Below are positions 1 to 6,312 of a stretch of 6,413 bases of DNA, in pieces (the stretch's first letter is position 1; each line of letters begins with the position of its first letter). Below the pieces are notes generated by a model. It was not told where the DNA came from, made no database searches, and was given only the letters and a program-made list of their open reading frames with translations. Location: positions 1-6,413 of the forward strand of contig JAISEZ010000007.1 in assembly GCA_031263835.1 (NCBI GenBank). Reading direction: 5' to 3'. Source of the DNA: Tannerella sp. (lineage in GTDB: Bacteria > Bacteroidota > Bacteroidia > Bacteroidales > Tannerellaceae). Both the position numbers and the translations under genes were made by a program.

Positions 1-465
1 AGTCTCCTGATTGCCGGCGACGGCGAAAAATACAGTCCCGAAGGCATCGAAGAAGCCATCCTGGAACATTCCTCCTGCATCGACCAGTTACTGCTGTACA
101 ACAATCAAAGCCCGTACACCGTCGCGCTGCTGGTTCCCAACAGGAAACGACTGCTGGAGAAACTGGCGCATCAGCACCTGGATTTGAAAACGGAGGAAGG
201 AAAAACCGAAGCCATCCGAATCATCCGGCATCAACTCGACCGTTTCCGCAAGGGCGGTGATTTGGATACGCTTTTCCCCAGCCGCTGGCTGCCGACCGCC
301 TTCGCCATCCTTCCGGAACCCTGGACGGAACAGAACGGAATGATAAACAGTACGATGAAGGTTGTCCGCGGAAAGGTGGAAAAGGCATATATGCACCGTA
401 TCGAATATACGTTCACAGCCAGCGGCAAAAACCCGGTCAACGAAGAGAATCTCCGCTCCCTGTAA
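1..465 (+). CDS. AMP-forming acyl-CoA synthetase, C-terminal part (5' truncated by window edge)
   Basis: This is the last 154 residues of an AMP-binding (ANL superfamily) enzyme, which activates a fatty or other carboxylic acid with ATP to an acyl-adenylate and passes it to CoA. The frame is open from base 1 and ends at TAA 463-465, so the start and the large N-terminal adenylation domain lie outside the window. The visible part is the mobile C-terminal domain. It opens with LLIAGDGEKYSPEGIEEAI (fragment residues 2-20), the region just after the hinge. It ends with EPWTEQNGMINSTMKVVRGKV (105-125), where K120 sits at the position of the conserved C-terminal catalytic lysine (A10 motif). The insert around residues 47-95 and the FPSRW stretch suit a long-chain-type synthetase, but the substrate cannot be read from this fragment. 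The gene converges on the minus-strand methyltransferase, 28 nt between the two stop codons. The family call is firm and the substrate class is inference. Confidence 0.85.
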   Translation, partial: SLLIAGDGEKYSPEGIEEAILEHSSCIDQLLLYNNQSPYTVALLVPNRKRLLEKLAHQHLDLKTEEGKTEAIRIIRHQLDRFRKGGDLDTLFPSRWLPTAFAILPEPWTEQNGMINSTMKVVRGKVEKAYMHRIEYTFTASGKNPVNEENLRSL

Positions 466-467
466 GC

Positions 468-495
468 AGTGGTTAATGGTTAACGGTTAACCACT
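468..495. terminator. Inverted repeat between convergent genes, possible bidirectional terminator
   Basis: agtggttaa (468-476) is perfectly complementary to ttaaccact (487-495), giving a 9-bp stem with a 10-nt loop. An alternative inner pairing uses ggttaa/ttaacc copies. It lies between the acyl-CoA synthetase stop (463-465) and the methyltransferase stop (494-496), which it overlaps by two bases. The position suits a terminator shared by both genes. The stem is A/T-rich, though, and no T-run follows it directly on either strand; the nearest on + is tttttt at about 511-516. A terminator role is therefore only plausible. The structure is built from the 7-bp repeat described separately. Confidence 0.35.
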
Positions 496-502
496 AATCA
501 TC
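468..502. repeat. Degenerate 7-bp tandem repeat, left copy (three direct units then inverted units)
   Basis: Read on the + strand in steps of seven from 468, the first three units (468-474, 475-481, 482-488) match ARTGRTT-like heptads; the third has C for T at its third base. The next two units (489-495, 496-502) belong to the reverse-complement family (AACCACT, then a diverged one). The array therefore changes orientation near 488/489, which is what creates the hairpin. A related five-unit array lies at 1689-1723, on the other side of the methyltransferase gene. Confidence 0.6.
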
Positions 503-1684
503 GCTTCCCGTTTTTTCGCAGCAGATCAGGACTTTTTCATTGCCGGCCAGCGTTGTGGCGAACAGATAGCAGTCGCCCCCTTCGGCTATGCGGGTGCGTT
601 TGCGCAGTTCGTTTACCGTCAGGGGAAAATTCCGGACAGACACGTTGGCCTGCGGGAGGTGGCGGGCGATTGTCCGGCACGTCCTGCCGTGAAACGGAAT
701 CACTTCCCTGACCCGGAACACCCGTCCGGGAAAACCGGCTATCAACGTATCCGAAGTGTACAGATGACTGTGCGCATGTAACTTGCCGGCGCCCGTCCGC
801 AGGGCCGTCTGCTTGCAGGCTCCGGCTTTCAGGATGGACGCATTCGGCTCGTACAGGTACGTCCCCACCTGTCCGCATAGCGGGGCCGTGCAACGCTGCT
901 CTTCCGCGAGCGAAAACCGGAACGCCTGTTCCGTCCCGTCCGCCGTATAATTCACGCAGTGAATCTCCGGTTCCGGCGCACCGGCTTCCCGCTGCCACAC
1001 GAACAGCAGTTCCTTACATTCATTCCTCACCGAAACCACATGCACCGCCGTCGCCCCGGAGAGCAGGGACAGCGTATGACGGATATCCAGCATCGGCGAC
1101 AGCTTTGCAATCACTTTGGGCGCTTTACTCAGAAGCGAAGGCAGGAGTTTTGTCAGATCCGGTTCGCAGTCCTGCAGGGCGAAAAAACGTGTACCCTCCC
1201 TGCGCCGCGACGGATCGACGTAAAACACGTCCACGTCCGCCACGCTCGCCCATGCTTCCTCCGCCCGGGTCGGCAATCCCTCGATATGACCGGCCTGCAA
1301 TAGGGAAAAATTGTACATGGCCGCCTCAAAACATGTCCGGGAAGGCTCCACGTAGGTCACCCGTTCCGCCTTTTGCGCAAAATAATACGCATCAACGCCC
1401 AGTCCGCCGGTCAGGTCGCAAAGGTGTCTTTCTCCGTCCAGCAGGCGAAGCTTGTAACGGGCTGTCCGTTCCGAAGAACACTGTTCGGCCGCCGTTTTCG
1501 AAGGGAAGACCAGCCGGCTGTCCGCATACCACGCCGGCAGCTTTTCACGAATCTGCCGGCGTGCGGCGATTTGCTCCGCCGCAAAGGGAACATCGACCTC
1601 CGGATAGCGTGCGGCGGAAAGCAGCAGCGCGGGTATATCATCTCCAACATGCGCTTGAATAAAAGTCTGTAAAGCATCCGACAT
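494..1684 (-). CDS. Class I SAM-dependent methyltransferase with THUMP-like C-terminal domain (PG_1098-like)
   Basis: This 396-residue protein resembles the Bacteroidales family typified by Porphyromonas gingivalis PG_1098. It has a helical N-terminal part (about 1-80), a Rossmann methyltransferase core (about 80-230), a ferredoxin-like insertion and a THUMP-like C-terminus (about 315-380). The SAM-binding motif I is DLTGGLGVD (90-98), the motif II acid is in YVEPS (E113), and the motif IV position reads VDPSRRR (156-162). KLSPMLD (194-200) and NVSVRNFPLTVNELRKR (347-363) are further family-like blocks. THUMP domains usually bind RNA, so an RNA substrate is likely, but none has been established to my knowledge. 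The ATG at 1684 is the first in frame and is preceded by A/T-rich repeat DNA with no Shine-Dalgarno sequence. The gene lies 112 nt downstream of the yifB-like gene on the same strand, so it may be read from that operon or from its own weak promoter. The last codons and stop overlap the 7-bp repeat. The fold is clear; the product name is less so. Confidence 0.85.
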   Translation of the reverse strand: MSDALQTFIQAHVGDDIPALLLSAARYPEVDVPFAAEQIAARRQIREKLPAWYADSRLVFPSKTAAEQCSSERTARYKLRLLDGERHLCDLTGGLGVDAYYFAQKAERVTYVEPSRTCFEAAMYNFSLLQAGHIEGLPTRAEEAWASVADVDVFYVDPSRRREGTRFFALQDCEPDLTKLLPSLLSKAPKVIAKLSPMLDIRHTLSLLSGATAVHVVSVRNECKELLFVWQREAGAPEPEIHCVNYTADGTEQAFRFSLAEEQRCTAPLCGQVGTYLYEPNASILKAGACKQTALRTGAGKLHAHSHLYTSDTLIAGFPGRVFRVREVIPFHGRTCRTIARHLPQANVSVRNFPLTVNELRKRTRIAEGGDCYLFATTLAGNEKVLICCEKTGSDD

Positions 1685-1688
1685 TTTT

Positions 1689-1723
1689 AGTGGTTAGTGA
1701 TCAGTGATTAATGGTTAGTGATT
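1689..1723. repeat. Degenerate 7-bp tandem repeat, right copy (five direct units)
   Basis: Five contiguous heptads (1689-1695, 1696-1702, 1703-1709, 1710-1716, 1717-1723) all fit the + strand consensus ARTGRTY; the third and fifth are identical (AGTGATT). The array begins five bases before the methyltransferase ATG, in what would be its 5' untranslated region, and lies in the 112-nt gap after the yifB-like gene. The first unit, AGTGGTT, is identical to the first unit of the left array at 468-474, so both arrays belong to one sequence family. No open reading frame or transposase accompanies it. Confidence 0.7.
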
Positions 1724-1796
1724 AGCGCATGTACGAACGTAGAGTGTCTGAACGATCGTCCAAAAACACAAGCCATTTTTAAGCGTTTTCATACTC

Positions 1797-3341
1797 TCAG
1801 CTTCCCCATCCTTCGCGGTCGAGGTTGCGGTAGTTGATGGCTTCGGCAAGGTGGTGCGGGCGGACATCGTCCGAAGCGTCCAGATCGGCGATCGTTCGCG
1901 ACACTTTCAGAATCCGGTCGTAGGCGCGGGCGGAGAGACTGAGCCGTTCCATGGCGTTTTTCAGCCGTACAAGCCCTTCTTCGTCGGGGACGGCGTACTG
2001 ATGCAGCTGGCGCGAAGTCATCTGTGCATTGCAATATGTATTTTTGCTCGAAGCAAAACGTTTGCCCTGTATCTCGCGGGCGCGTATGACCCGTTCGCGG
2101 ACGGCTTTACTGGGTTCCGCCGGCTGCTTTTCGGATATTTTTTCGAACGGAACGGGCACGATTTCGATTTGGATATCAATCCTGTCCAGCAGCGGCCCGG
2201 AGATACGGTTCATGTATTTCTGCACGCTGCCCGGCGGACAGAGACACTGGCGTTCGGGGTGATTGTAGTAACCGCACGGGCAGGGGTTCATGGAGGCTAC
2301 CAGCATGAAACTCGCCGGATAGTCCACCGCAAAGCGGGCGCGCGAGATGCCGATGCAGCGGTCTTCCAGCGGCTGGCGCAGGACTTCGAGTACGCTCCGG
2401 TTAAATTCCGGCAGCTCGTCCAGAAAAAGAACGCCGTTATGCGCCAGACTGATTTCGCCCGGCTGGGGAAACGTGCCGCCGCCCACCATGGCGACGTCCG
2501 AAATGGTATGATGCGGCGAGCGGAAGGGACGCTGCGCCAGCAGGGAGGTGTTTTTCTCCACCTTCCCGGCCACGGAATGGATTTTGGTCGTTTCGAGCGC
2601 TTCCTGCAGCGTGAACGGCGGCAGAATCGAAGGCAGCCGCTTGGCCAGCATGGATTTTCCACTGCCCGGCGGGCCAATCAGGATGATGTTGTGTCCGCCG
2701 GCGGCCGCCACTTCCAGCGCGCGCTTGACGCTCTCCTGACCGCGCACTTCGGAAAAGTCGCAGTCGAACTGCTGCTGGCGGGCGTAGAACTCTTCCCGCG
2801 TATTGACTACCGTGGGGGTCAGCGTTTCTTTCCCCCGGAAAAAATCAATGACCTCCAGGATGTTTTCGGCGCCGTACACATTCAGGTTGTTGACCACGGC
2901 CGCTTCCCGCGCATTCTGTTTCGGGATAATCAAACCCCTGAAACCCTCTTCCCGGGCTTTGATGGCAATCGGCAGGGCGCCTTTAACCGGTTGCAGGCTG
3001 CCGTCCAGCGAAAGCTCGCCCATCAGGAGGTATGATTCCAGCCGGCTGGCATCCAGCCCGGCTTCTCCGGCGGCTGCCAGAATACCGATGGCCAGCGGCA
3101 AATCGTATGCCGAGCCTTCCTTGCGGATGTCCGCCGGCGCCAGGTTGATGACGATGCGGGTGCGTGGAAAAGGCAGGCCGTTCACCTGCAGGGCGGAAAT
3201 AATCCGCTCGTGGCTTTCGCGCACGGCCACGTCAGGCAGCCCGACCAGAAAAAACTGTATTCCGCGCGTGGAACTTACTTCGACGGTAATCTTTGTGGCG
3301 GAAATGCCCTGCACCGCAGCCGCGAAGGTCTTGACTAACAT
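1797..3341 (-). CDS. YifB/ComM family Mg-chelatase-like AAA+ ATPase
   Basis: At 514 residues this is a full-length member of the YifB/ComM family. In Vibrio cholerae ComM is a hexameric helicase that promotes branch migration during integration of transforming DNA; the Bacteroidales homologue has no role I know of. The N-terminal Lon-like ChlI domain (about 1-170) shows GLPDVAVRESHERI (34-47) and NLAPADIRKEGSAYDLPLAI (66-85). The AAA+ core has Walker A GPPGSGKS (223-230), Walker B VLFLDE (304-309), a sensor-1 asparagine in SMNPCPCG (N352) and a likely arginine finger in GPLLDRID (R387). Four cysteines, C354, C356, C366 and C368, form the family's probable zinc site. The C-terminal Mg_chelatase_C domain includes LSLSARAYDRILKVSRTIAD (467-486). 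The ATG at 3341 gives the standard MLVKTF start and has a good Shine-Dalgarno sequence. The gene follows the lipoprotein gene by 32 nt and is probably in the same operon. No key residue is missing. Confidence 0.97.
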   Translation of the reverse strand: MLVKTFAAAVQGISATKITVEVSSTRGIQFFLVGLPDVAVRESHERIISALQVNGLPFPRTRIVINLAPADIRKEGSAYDLPLAIGILAAAGEAGLDASRLESYLLMGELSLDGSLQPVKGALPIAIKAREEGFRGLIIPKQNAREAAVVNNLNVYGAENILEVIDFFRGKETLTPTVVNTREEFYARQQQFDCDFSEVRGQESVKRALEVAAAGGHNIILIGPPGSGKSMLAKRLPSILPPFTLQEALETTKIHSVAGKVEKNTSLLAQRPFRSPHHTISDVAMVGGGTFPQPGEISLAHNGVLFLDELPEFNRSVLEVLRQPLEDRCIGISRARFAVDYPASFMLVASMNPCPCGYYNHPERQCLCPPGSVQKYMNRISGPLLDRIDIQIEIVPVPFEKISEKQPAEPSKAVRERVIRAREIQGKRFASSKNTYCNAQMTSRQLHQYAVPDEEGLVRLKNAMERLSLSARAYDRILKVSRTIADLDASDDVRPHHLAEAINYRNLDREGWGS

Positions 3342-3347
3342 AATGTG

Positions 3348-3354
3348 CTCCTTT
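3348..3354 (-). promoter_or_regulatory. Shine-Dalgarno sequence of the yifB-like gene
   Basis: On the minus strand AAAGGAG lies six bases upstream of the ATG at 3341. It confirms that start. It stands out because none of the other three starts in the window has a comparable purine-rich site, as is usual for Bacteroidota. Confidence 0.75.
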
Positions 3355-3373
3355 CTTTCATCCGGCGTCCGTT

Positions 3374-4477
3374 TCAGTCTTTATTCACCAGTTCCTCCAG
3401 CACCCGCCTGAGTTCGATGCCATTCTCCGTTTTCAGGAGGATGGTTCCCTCTCCGTCCACCAGATAACAGCGGGGTATGATGTTTACATTGTACAAATCC
3501 ATCAGCCCGATGGCCTGTCCGGCCGAGTCGGTCACGACGTTCCACGCGACGGAATCCCTGCGAATCAGTTCACGCACCGGGCGCGGGTCTTCGTCCAGAC
3601 TGACCGTCATGACCTCCACCTTTTCCGGCGGATAGGCAGACTGTATTTCGTCGAGCAGCAGTTCGTCCGTCTGACAGTTGTCCGACCAGGAGGATACAAA
3701 GGCCAGAATAAAGTAGCGTCCGGCAAAGGAATCCGGACGGAAAGAGACCCCGTTGAGATTCGTCACGGCAAACTCGGGCGCCTTTGCACCGGCGACGGTT
3801 CGCTTCGCTTTTTCAACCGTCTCCCGTAAGCCCCTGACCACGTAAAAGCCGTCCAGCGCCGGATTCAGCAGGTTCAAATACTCCTCGGTCAGGAGGGGCG
3901 TTTCCGGGTCGGAGAAGTATTCCCCAATCAGCACGGCGGAGGCGCCGTCGTCGGGATGTTTTCTGATGAACGCATCTGCCAGAAGGGAAAGTTCGTGATG
4001 AATATTGGTCAGGCGGGAAACATACTTGCCGGCGTTTTGCCCTTCCTGCGGGGCATCCATGAGATGCGTGAGGTCCGTCTGTTCCTTCAGCAGGGCGGAT
4101 GCCTTTTCCCGGAATTCGGTAAGCCGGTCGTTGATTCTCCCGCCTTTCACCTTTGCCAGCCGGGGATAAAGGATATCTCCCGTCACGGTGATGCGCCGGT
4201 GAGGTTCCAGATACACCGTAATCCACTGTGCGGGGTTTTCGAAATAAAGCGTCAGCGAATGGAAAGTTTCTTCCATCTCCATAAGGATAAATTCATTTCC
4301 CCCCGGCGAGGAGAGCGTATCAATTCTTTTCATGTCGTCAGCCTCAAACACGGCATAGACCTCTTTTCCTTCCAGATTGTCGAGTCTTACTTTTACCGAA
4401 TAAACAGCTTCTTCCTGACAGGAAAAGAGGATGCAGAAGAGGCTTCCGGCAAGCAGCATCAGTATTTTTTTTAACAT
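3374..4477 (-). CDS. Thioredoxin-fold lipoprotein (DUF4369-like N-terminus, TlpA-like C-terminus) with degenerate active site
   Basis: This 367-residue envelope protein has a lipoprotein signal peptide: KK at 3-4, a hydrophobic stretch, then lipobox LFSC with C20 as the lipidated cysteine. Residues about 25-125 resemble DUF4369, a beta-rich domain often placed ahead of thioredoxin domains in Bacteroidales, with EPHRRITVTGD (91-101) as a typical piece. A charged helical middle (about 115-225) leads to an AhpC/TSA-TlpA-like thioredoxin domain (about 231-365) starting AKAPEF. Where TlpA-type reductases have WCxxC, this protein has WSDNC (264-268): the first cysteine is serine (codon TCG) and only C268 remains. 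The cis-proline is P335 in NIIPRCYLVD, followed by an extra cysteine, C337. Normal dithiol oxidoreductase activity is therefore unlikely; a one-cysteine, peroxiredoxin-like or purely binding role is possible. The acidic QEE after C20 may favour surface display. It is probably the first gene of an operon with the yifB-like gene. Confidence 0.87.
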   Translation of the reverse strand: MLKKILMLLAGSLFCILFSCQEEAVYSVKVRLDNLEGKEVYAVFEADDMKRIDTLSSPGGNEFILMEMEETFHSLTLYFENPAQWITVYLEPHRRITVTGDILYPRLAKVKGGRINDRLTEFREKASALLKEQTDLTHLMDAPQEGQNAGKYVSRLTNIHHELSLLADAFIRKHPDDGASAVLIGEYFSDPETPLLTEEYLNLLNPALDGFYVVRGLRETVEKAKRTVAGAKAPEFAVTNLNGVSFRPDSFAGRYFILAFVSSWSDNCQTDELLLDEIQSAYPPEKVEVMTVSLDEDPRPVRELIRRDSVAWNVVTDSAGQAIGLMDLYNVNIIPRCYLVDGEGTILLKTENGIELRRVLEELVNKD

Positions 4478-4504
4478 GTCATTTTATGCAACCGAAATTT
4501 GGCG

Positions 4505-4512
4505 TAAAGATA
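4505..4512 (-). promoter_or_regulatory. Possible -7 element of the lipoprotein gene
   Basis: On the minus strand TATCTTTA matches the Bacteroidota -7 consensus TAnnTTTG at all but the last base and lies 28 nt upstream of the ATG at 4477, in a non-coding A/T-rich stretch. I found no convincing -33 TTTG at the usual spacing. A promoter is expected here because the pckA terminator lies just upstream. Confidence 0.3.
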
Positions 4513-4571
4513 ATAATAAACTCTAACTCGGTTTTATTTTTTAAGACAAATCTGTTTGCTCCCCTGTGCTG

Positions 4572-4605
4572 AAAAAAAACGCAGCACCTTGTGGGTGCTG
4601 CGTTT
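4572..4605 (-). terminator. Rho-independent terminator of pckA
   Basis: A perfect 12-bp stem (4577-4588 with 4594-4605) closes a 5-nt loop, with a G/C-rich centre built on GCAGCACC/GGTGCTGC. On the minus strand it runs into a continuous stretch of eight T (4579-4572), three of them shared with the stem. It starts 23 nt past the pckA stop at 4629. On the + strand no T-run of similar quality follows, so it acts in the pckA direction. It separates pckA from the lipoprotein operon. Confidence 0.93.
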
Positions 4606-4628
4606 CACGCTACTGTTCAGTCGATAAA

Positions 4629-6224
4629 TTACAATTGCGGGCCTGAAGAAATCAGGGCTTTTCCTGCTTCCGTGTCACAATATTGCTCAAAATTTTTGAC
4701 ATACCTGGTGGCCAGCGATTTTGCCTTCTCTTCCCATTCCGACACGTTCGCGTAGGTGTCGCGCGGGTCGAGAATGCCTTCCGACACATTGTTCAATTTT
4801 TTCGGAGCATACAGATTCAAGACCGGAATATGTATTTTTTCCGCCTTCTCAATGGAACCGTCGATGATGGCGTCGATAATTGCGCGCGTATCCCTGATGG
4901 AGATGCGTTTGCCCGTACCGTTCCAGCCGGTGTTGACCAGATAGGCCGTAGCGTTATGTTCCTTCATCTTTTTGGCCAGTACGCCCGCATACTGCGTGGG
5001 GTGCAGCGTCAGGAACGCTTCGCCGAATGCCGGCGAGAACGACGGAAGCGGTTCGGTAATACCGCGTTCCGTGCCGGCCAGCTTGGAAGTATAGCCGCAG
5101 AGGAAGTGGTACTGAGCCGATTTTTCGTCCAGAATAGACACCGGAGGAAGCACGCCAAAGGCATCGGCGCTCAGGTAGATGATTTTTTTGGCATGGCCGG
5201 CGCGCGAAGGCAGTACAATCTTGTTGATAAGGTAAATCGGATAGGAAACGCGGGTATTTTCCGTTTTGGAAGCCGCTTTCGAGAAATCGGGCGTTCCGTC
5301 TTCCTTCACCGTTACGTTTTCCAGCAGAGCGTCGCGACGGATGGCGCGCCAGATATCCGGTTCGTTTTCCCTGCTCAGGTCGATTACTTTCGCATAGCAG
5401 CCGCCTTCGTAATTGAAAACGCCGTTGTGGTCCCAGCCATGTTCGTCGTCGCCAATCAGGAAGCGTTTCGGGTCGGCGGAAAGCGTGGTTTTACCCGTTC
5501 CCGACAGGCCGAAGAAGATGGCCACATCGCCGTCGTTGCCCACGTTGGCCGAGCAGTGCATGGAGGCAATGCCCTTCAGGGGCAGGTAATAGTTCTGCAT
5601 GGAGAACATGCCCTTTTTCATTTCGCCGCCATACCACGTGCCGCCGATGATTTGTTCCTTTTCGGTCAGGTTGAACAGCACGTAAACTTCCGAATTCAAA
5701 CCGTGTTCTTTCCAGTTCGGGTCGGTCGTTTTGGAACCGTTGAATACGACGAAATCGGGTTCGCCGTAGCCGGAGAGTTCATAGTGCGACGGACGGATAA
5801 ACATGTTCGTTACGAAGTGAGCCTGCCAGGCCACTTCCATAATGAAGCGCACTTTCATGCGGGTATCTTCGTTGGTGCCGCAATACGTATCCACGACATA
5901 CAGTTTATCAGCCGAATTCAACTGTTTGAGGGTATTTGCCTTCAGGTCGTTCCACACTTCGGTTGACACCGGCTTGTTGATATTGCCGTCCCACCAGATG
6001 GTATTCTCCGAGACGGCATCTTTCACGATGTAGCGGTCTTTCGGAGAACGGCCGGTAAATTTACCCGTATCCACCGAGACAGCGCCCGTGTTTGTTAATA
6101 CTCCTTTTTCGAATCCTTCGTTTTTCGGATTCATTTCAGCTTGAAAAAGCTCTTCATAAGACGGATTATGCACCACCGGAATGCGGCTGTCAATGCCGTA
6201 CTTACCTAACTCTAAATTTGTCAT
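4629..6224 (-). CDS. pckA: Phosphoenolpyruvate carboxykinase (ATP)
   Basis: This 531-residue cytoplasmic enzyme (EC 4.1.1.49) interconverts oxaloacetate + ATP with phosphoenolpyruvate + CO2 + ADP. In succinate-forming Bacteroidales it is generally used in the carboxylating direction, fixing CO2 and making ATP on the way to fumarate, as well as in gluconeogenesis. Essentially all known active-site elements are present: the substrate arginine in FTGRSPKD (R59), metal and substrate ligands K204 (GGEMKKGMF) and H223 (SMHCSAN), the P-loop GLSGTGKTT (239-247, K245), the kinase-2 motif IGDDEHGW (257-264, metal ligand D260) and R325 in NTRVSYP. Length is normal for the ATP-type family and unlike the larger GTP-type enzyme. 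The ATG at 6224 lies in an A/T-rich context without a Shine-Dalgarno sequence. The gene has its own promoter-like element (6305-6312), a leader of about 70-75 nt and a strong terminator, so it is probably monocistronic. Confidence 0.98.
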   Translation of the reverse strand: MTNLELGKYGIDSRIPVVHNPSYEELFQAEMNPKNEGFEKGVLTNTGAVSVDTGKFTGRSPKDRYIVKDAVSENTIWWDGNINKPVSTEVWNDLKANTLKQLNSADKLYVVDTYCGTNEDTRMKVRFIMEVAWQAHFVTNMFIRPSHYELSGYGEPDFVVFNGSKTTDPNWKEHGLNSEVYVLFNLTEKEQIIGGTWYGGEMKKGMFSMQNYYLPLKGIASMHCSANVGNDGDVAIFFGLSGTGKTTLSADPKRFLIGDDEHGWDHNGVFNYEGGCYAKVIDLSRENEPDIWRAIRRDALLENVTVKEDGTPDFSKAASKTENTRVSYPIYLINKIVLPSRAGHAKKIIYLSADAFGVLPPVSILDEKSAQYHFLCGYTSKLAGTERGITEPLPSFSPAFGEAFLTLHPTQYAGVLAKKMKEHNATAYLVNTGWNGTGKRISIRDTRAIIDAIIDGSIEKAEKIHIPVLNLYAPKKLNNVSEGILDPRDTYANVSEWEEKAKSLATRYVKNFEQYCDTEAGKALISSGPQL

Positions 6225-6278
6225 TTTCTTCTACTATTAAAAGATTGAATATTATCATTTTCTGTTCACTTTCTGTTT

Positions 6279-6300
6279 GTGAGAAAGCTATTTTCTTCAC
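6279..6300 (-). other. Predicted hairpin at the 5' end of the pckA leader
   Basis: On the minus strand GTGAAGAAA (6300-6292) pairs with TTTCTCAC (6286-6279) as eight base pairs with one bulged A, around a 5-nt loop (6291-6287). It begins about where transcription from the TACTTTTG element should start, so it would sit at the very 5' end of the mRNA. Such hairpins can protect transcripts from decay, but the stem is A/T-rich and short and may be chance. Just downstream in the leader, 6259-6269 and 6270-6280 form an imperfect 11-bp tandem repeat sharing TTTCTGTT (+ strand). Confidence 0.35.
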
Positions 6301-6304
6301 TCTG

Positions 6305-6312
6305 CAAAAGTA
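6305..6312 (-). promoter_or_regulatory. -7 element of the pckA promoter (TACTTTTG)
   Basis: On the minus strand TACTTTTG fits the Bacteroidota sigma-ABfr -7 consensus TAnnTTTG at every fixed position and is followed by CAG, common after such boxes. It lies 80 nt upstream of the pckA ATG, giving a leader of roughly 70-75 nt. The -33 element is weak: the nearest TTG upstream is about 25 nt away, longer than the usual 19-21. The rest of the region out to 6413 contains no gene I can support, though short frames running in from the right edge could be the tail of a neighbour. Confidence 0.7.

Noticed and set aside
1105..1662. Open frame (185 codons) on the + strand within the methyltransferase gene
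   Set aside because: Pro/Arg-rich shadow of the opposite strand; overlaps the SAM-binding motif of the real gene.
1726..1796. Promoter for the methyltransferase in the gap after the yifB-like gene
   Set aside because: The best minus-strand candidate (TGTTTTTG) misses the consensus A at position two and lacks a paired -33 element; not strong enough to list.
2297..2677. Minus-strand frame (126 codons) in another phase inside the yifB-like gene
   Set aside because: Trp/Arg-rich out-of-frame translation of the Walker A/B region; no independent evidence.
1851..3035. Open frame (394 codons) on the + strand opposite the yifB-like gene
   Set aside because: Antisense to well-conserved AAA+ motifs, unusual His/Arg/Gln-rich composition, no domain, no start signal.
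3956..4474. Open frame (172 codons) on the + strand opposite the lipoprotein gene
   Set aside because: Antisense to the lipoprotein reading frame with its clear signal peptide and domains; no supporting features of its own.
4683..5966. Long open frame (427 codons) on the + strand opposite pckA
   Set aside because: It lies wholly antisense to an unmistakable PEP carboxykinase, and its protein has low-complexity, arginine- and phenylalanine-rich composition with no recognisable domain. It is best explained by the codon usage of pckA.
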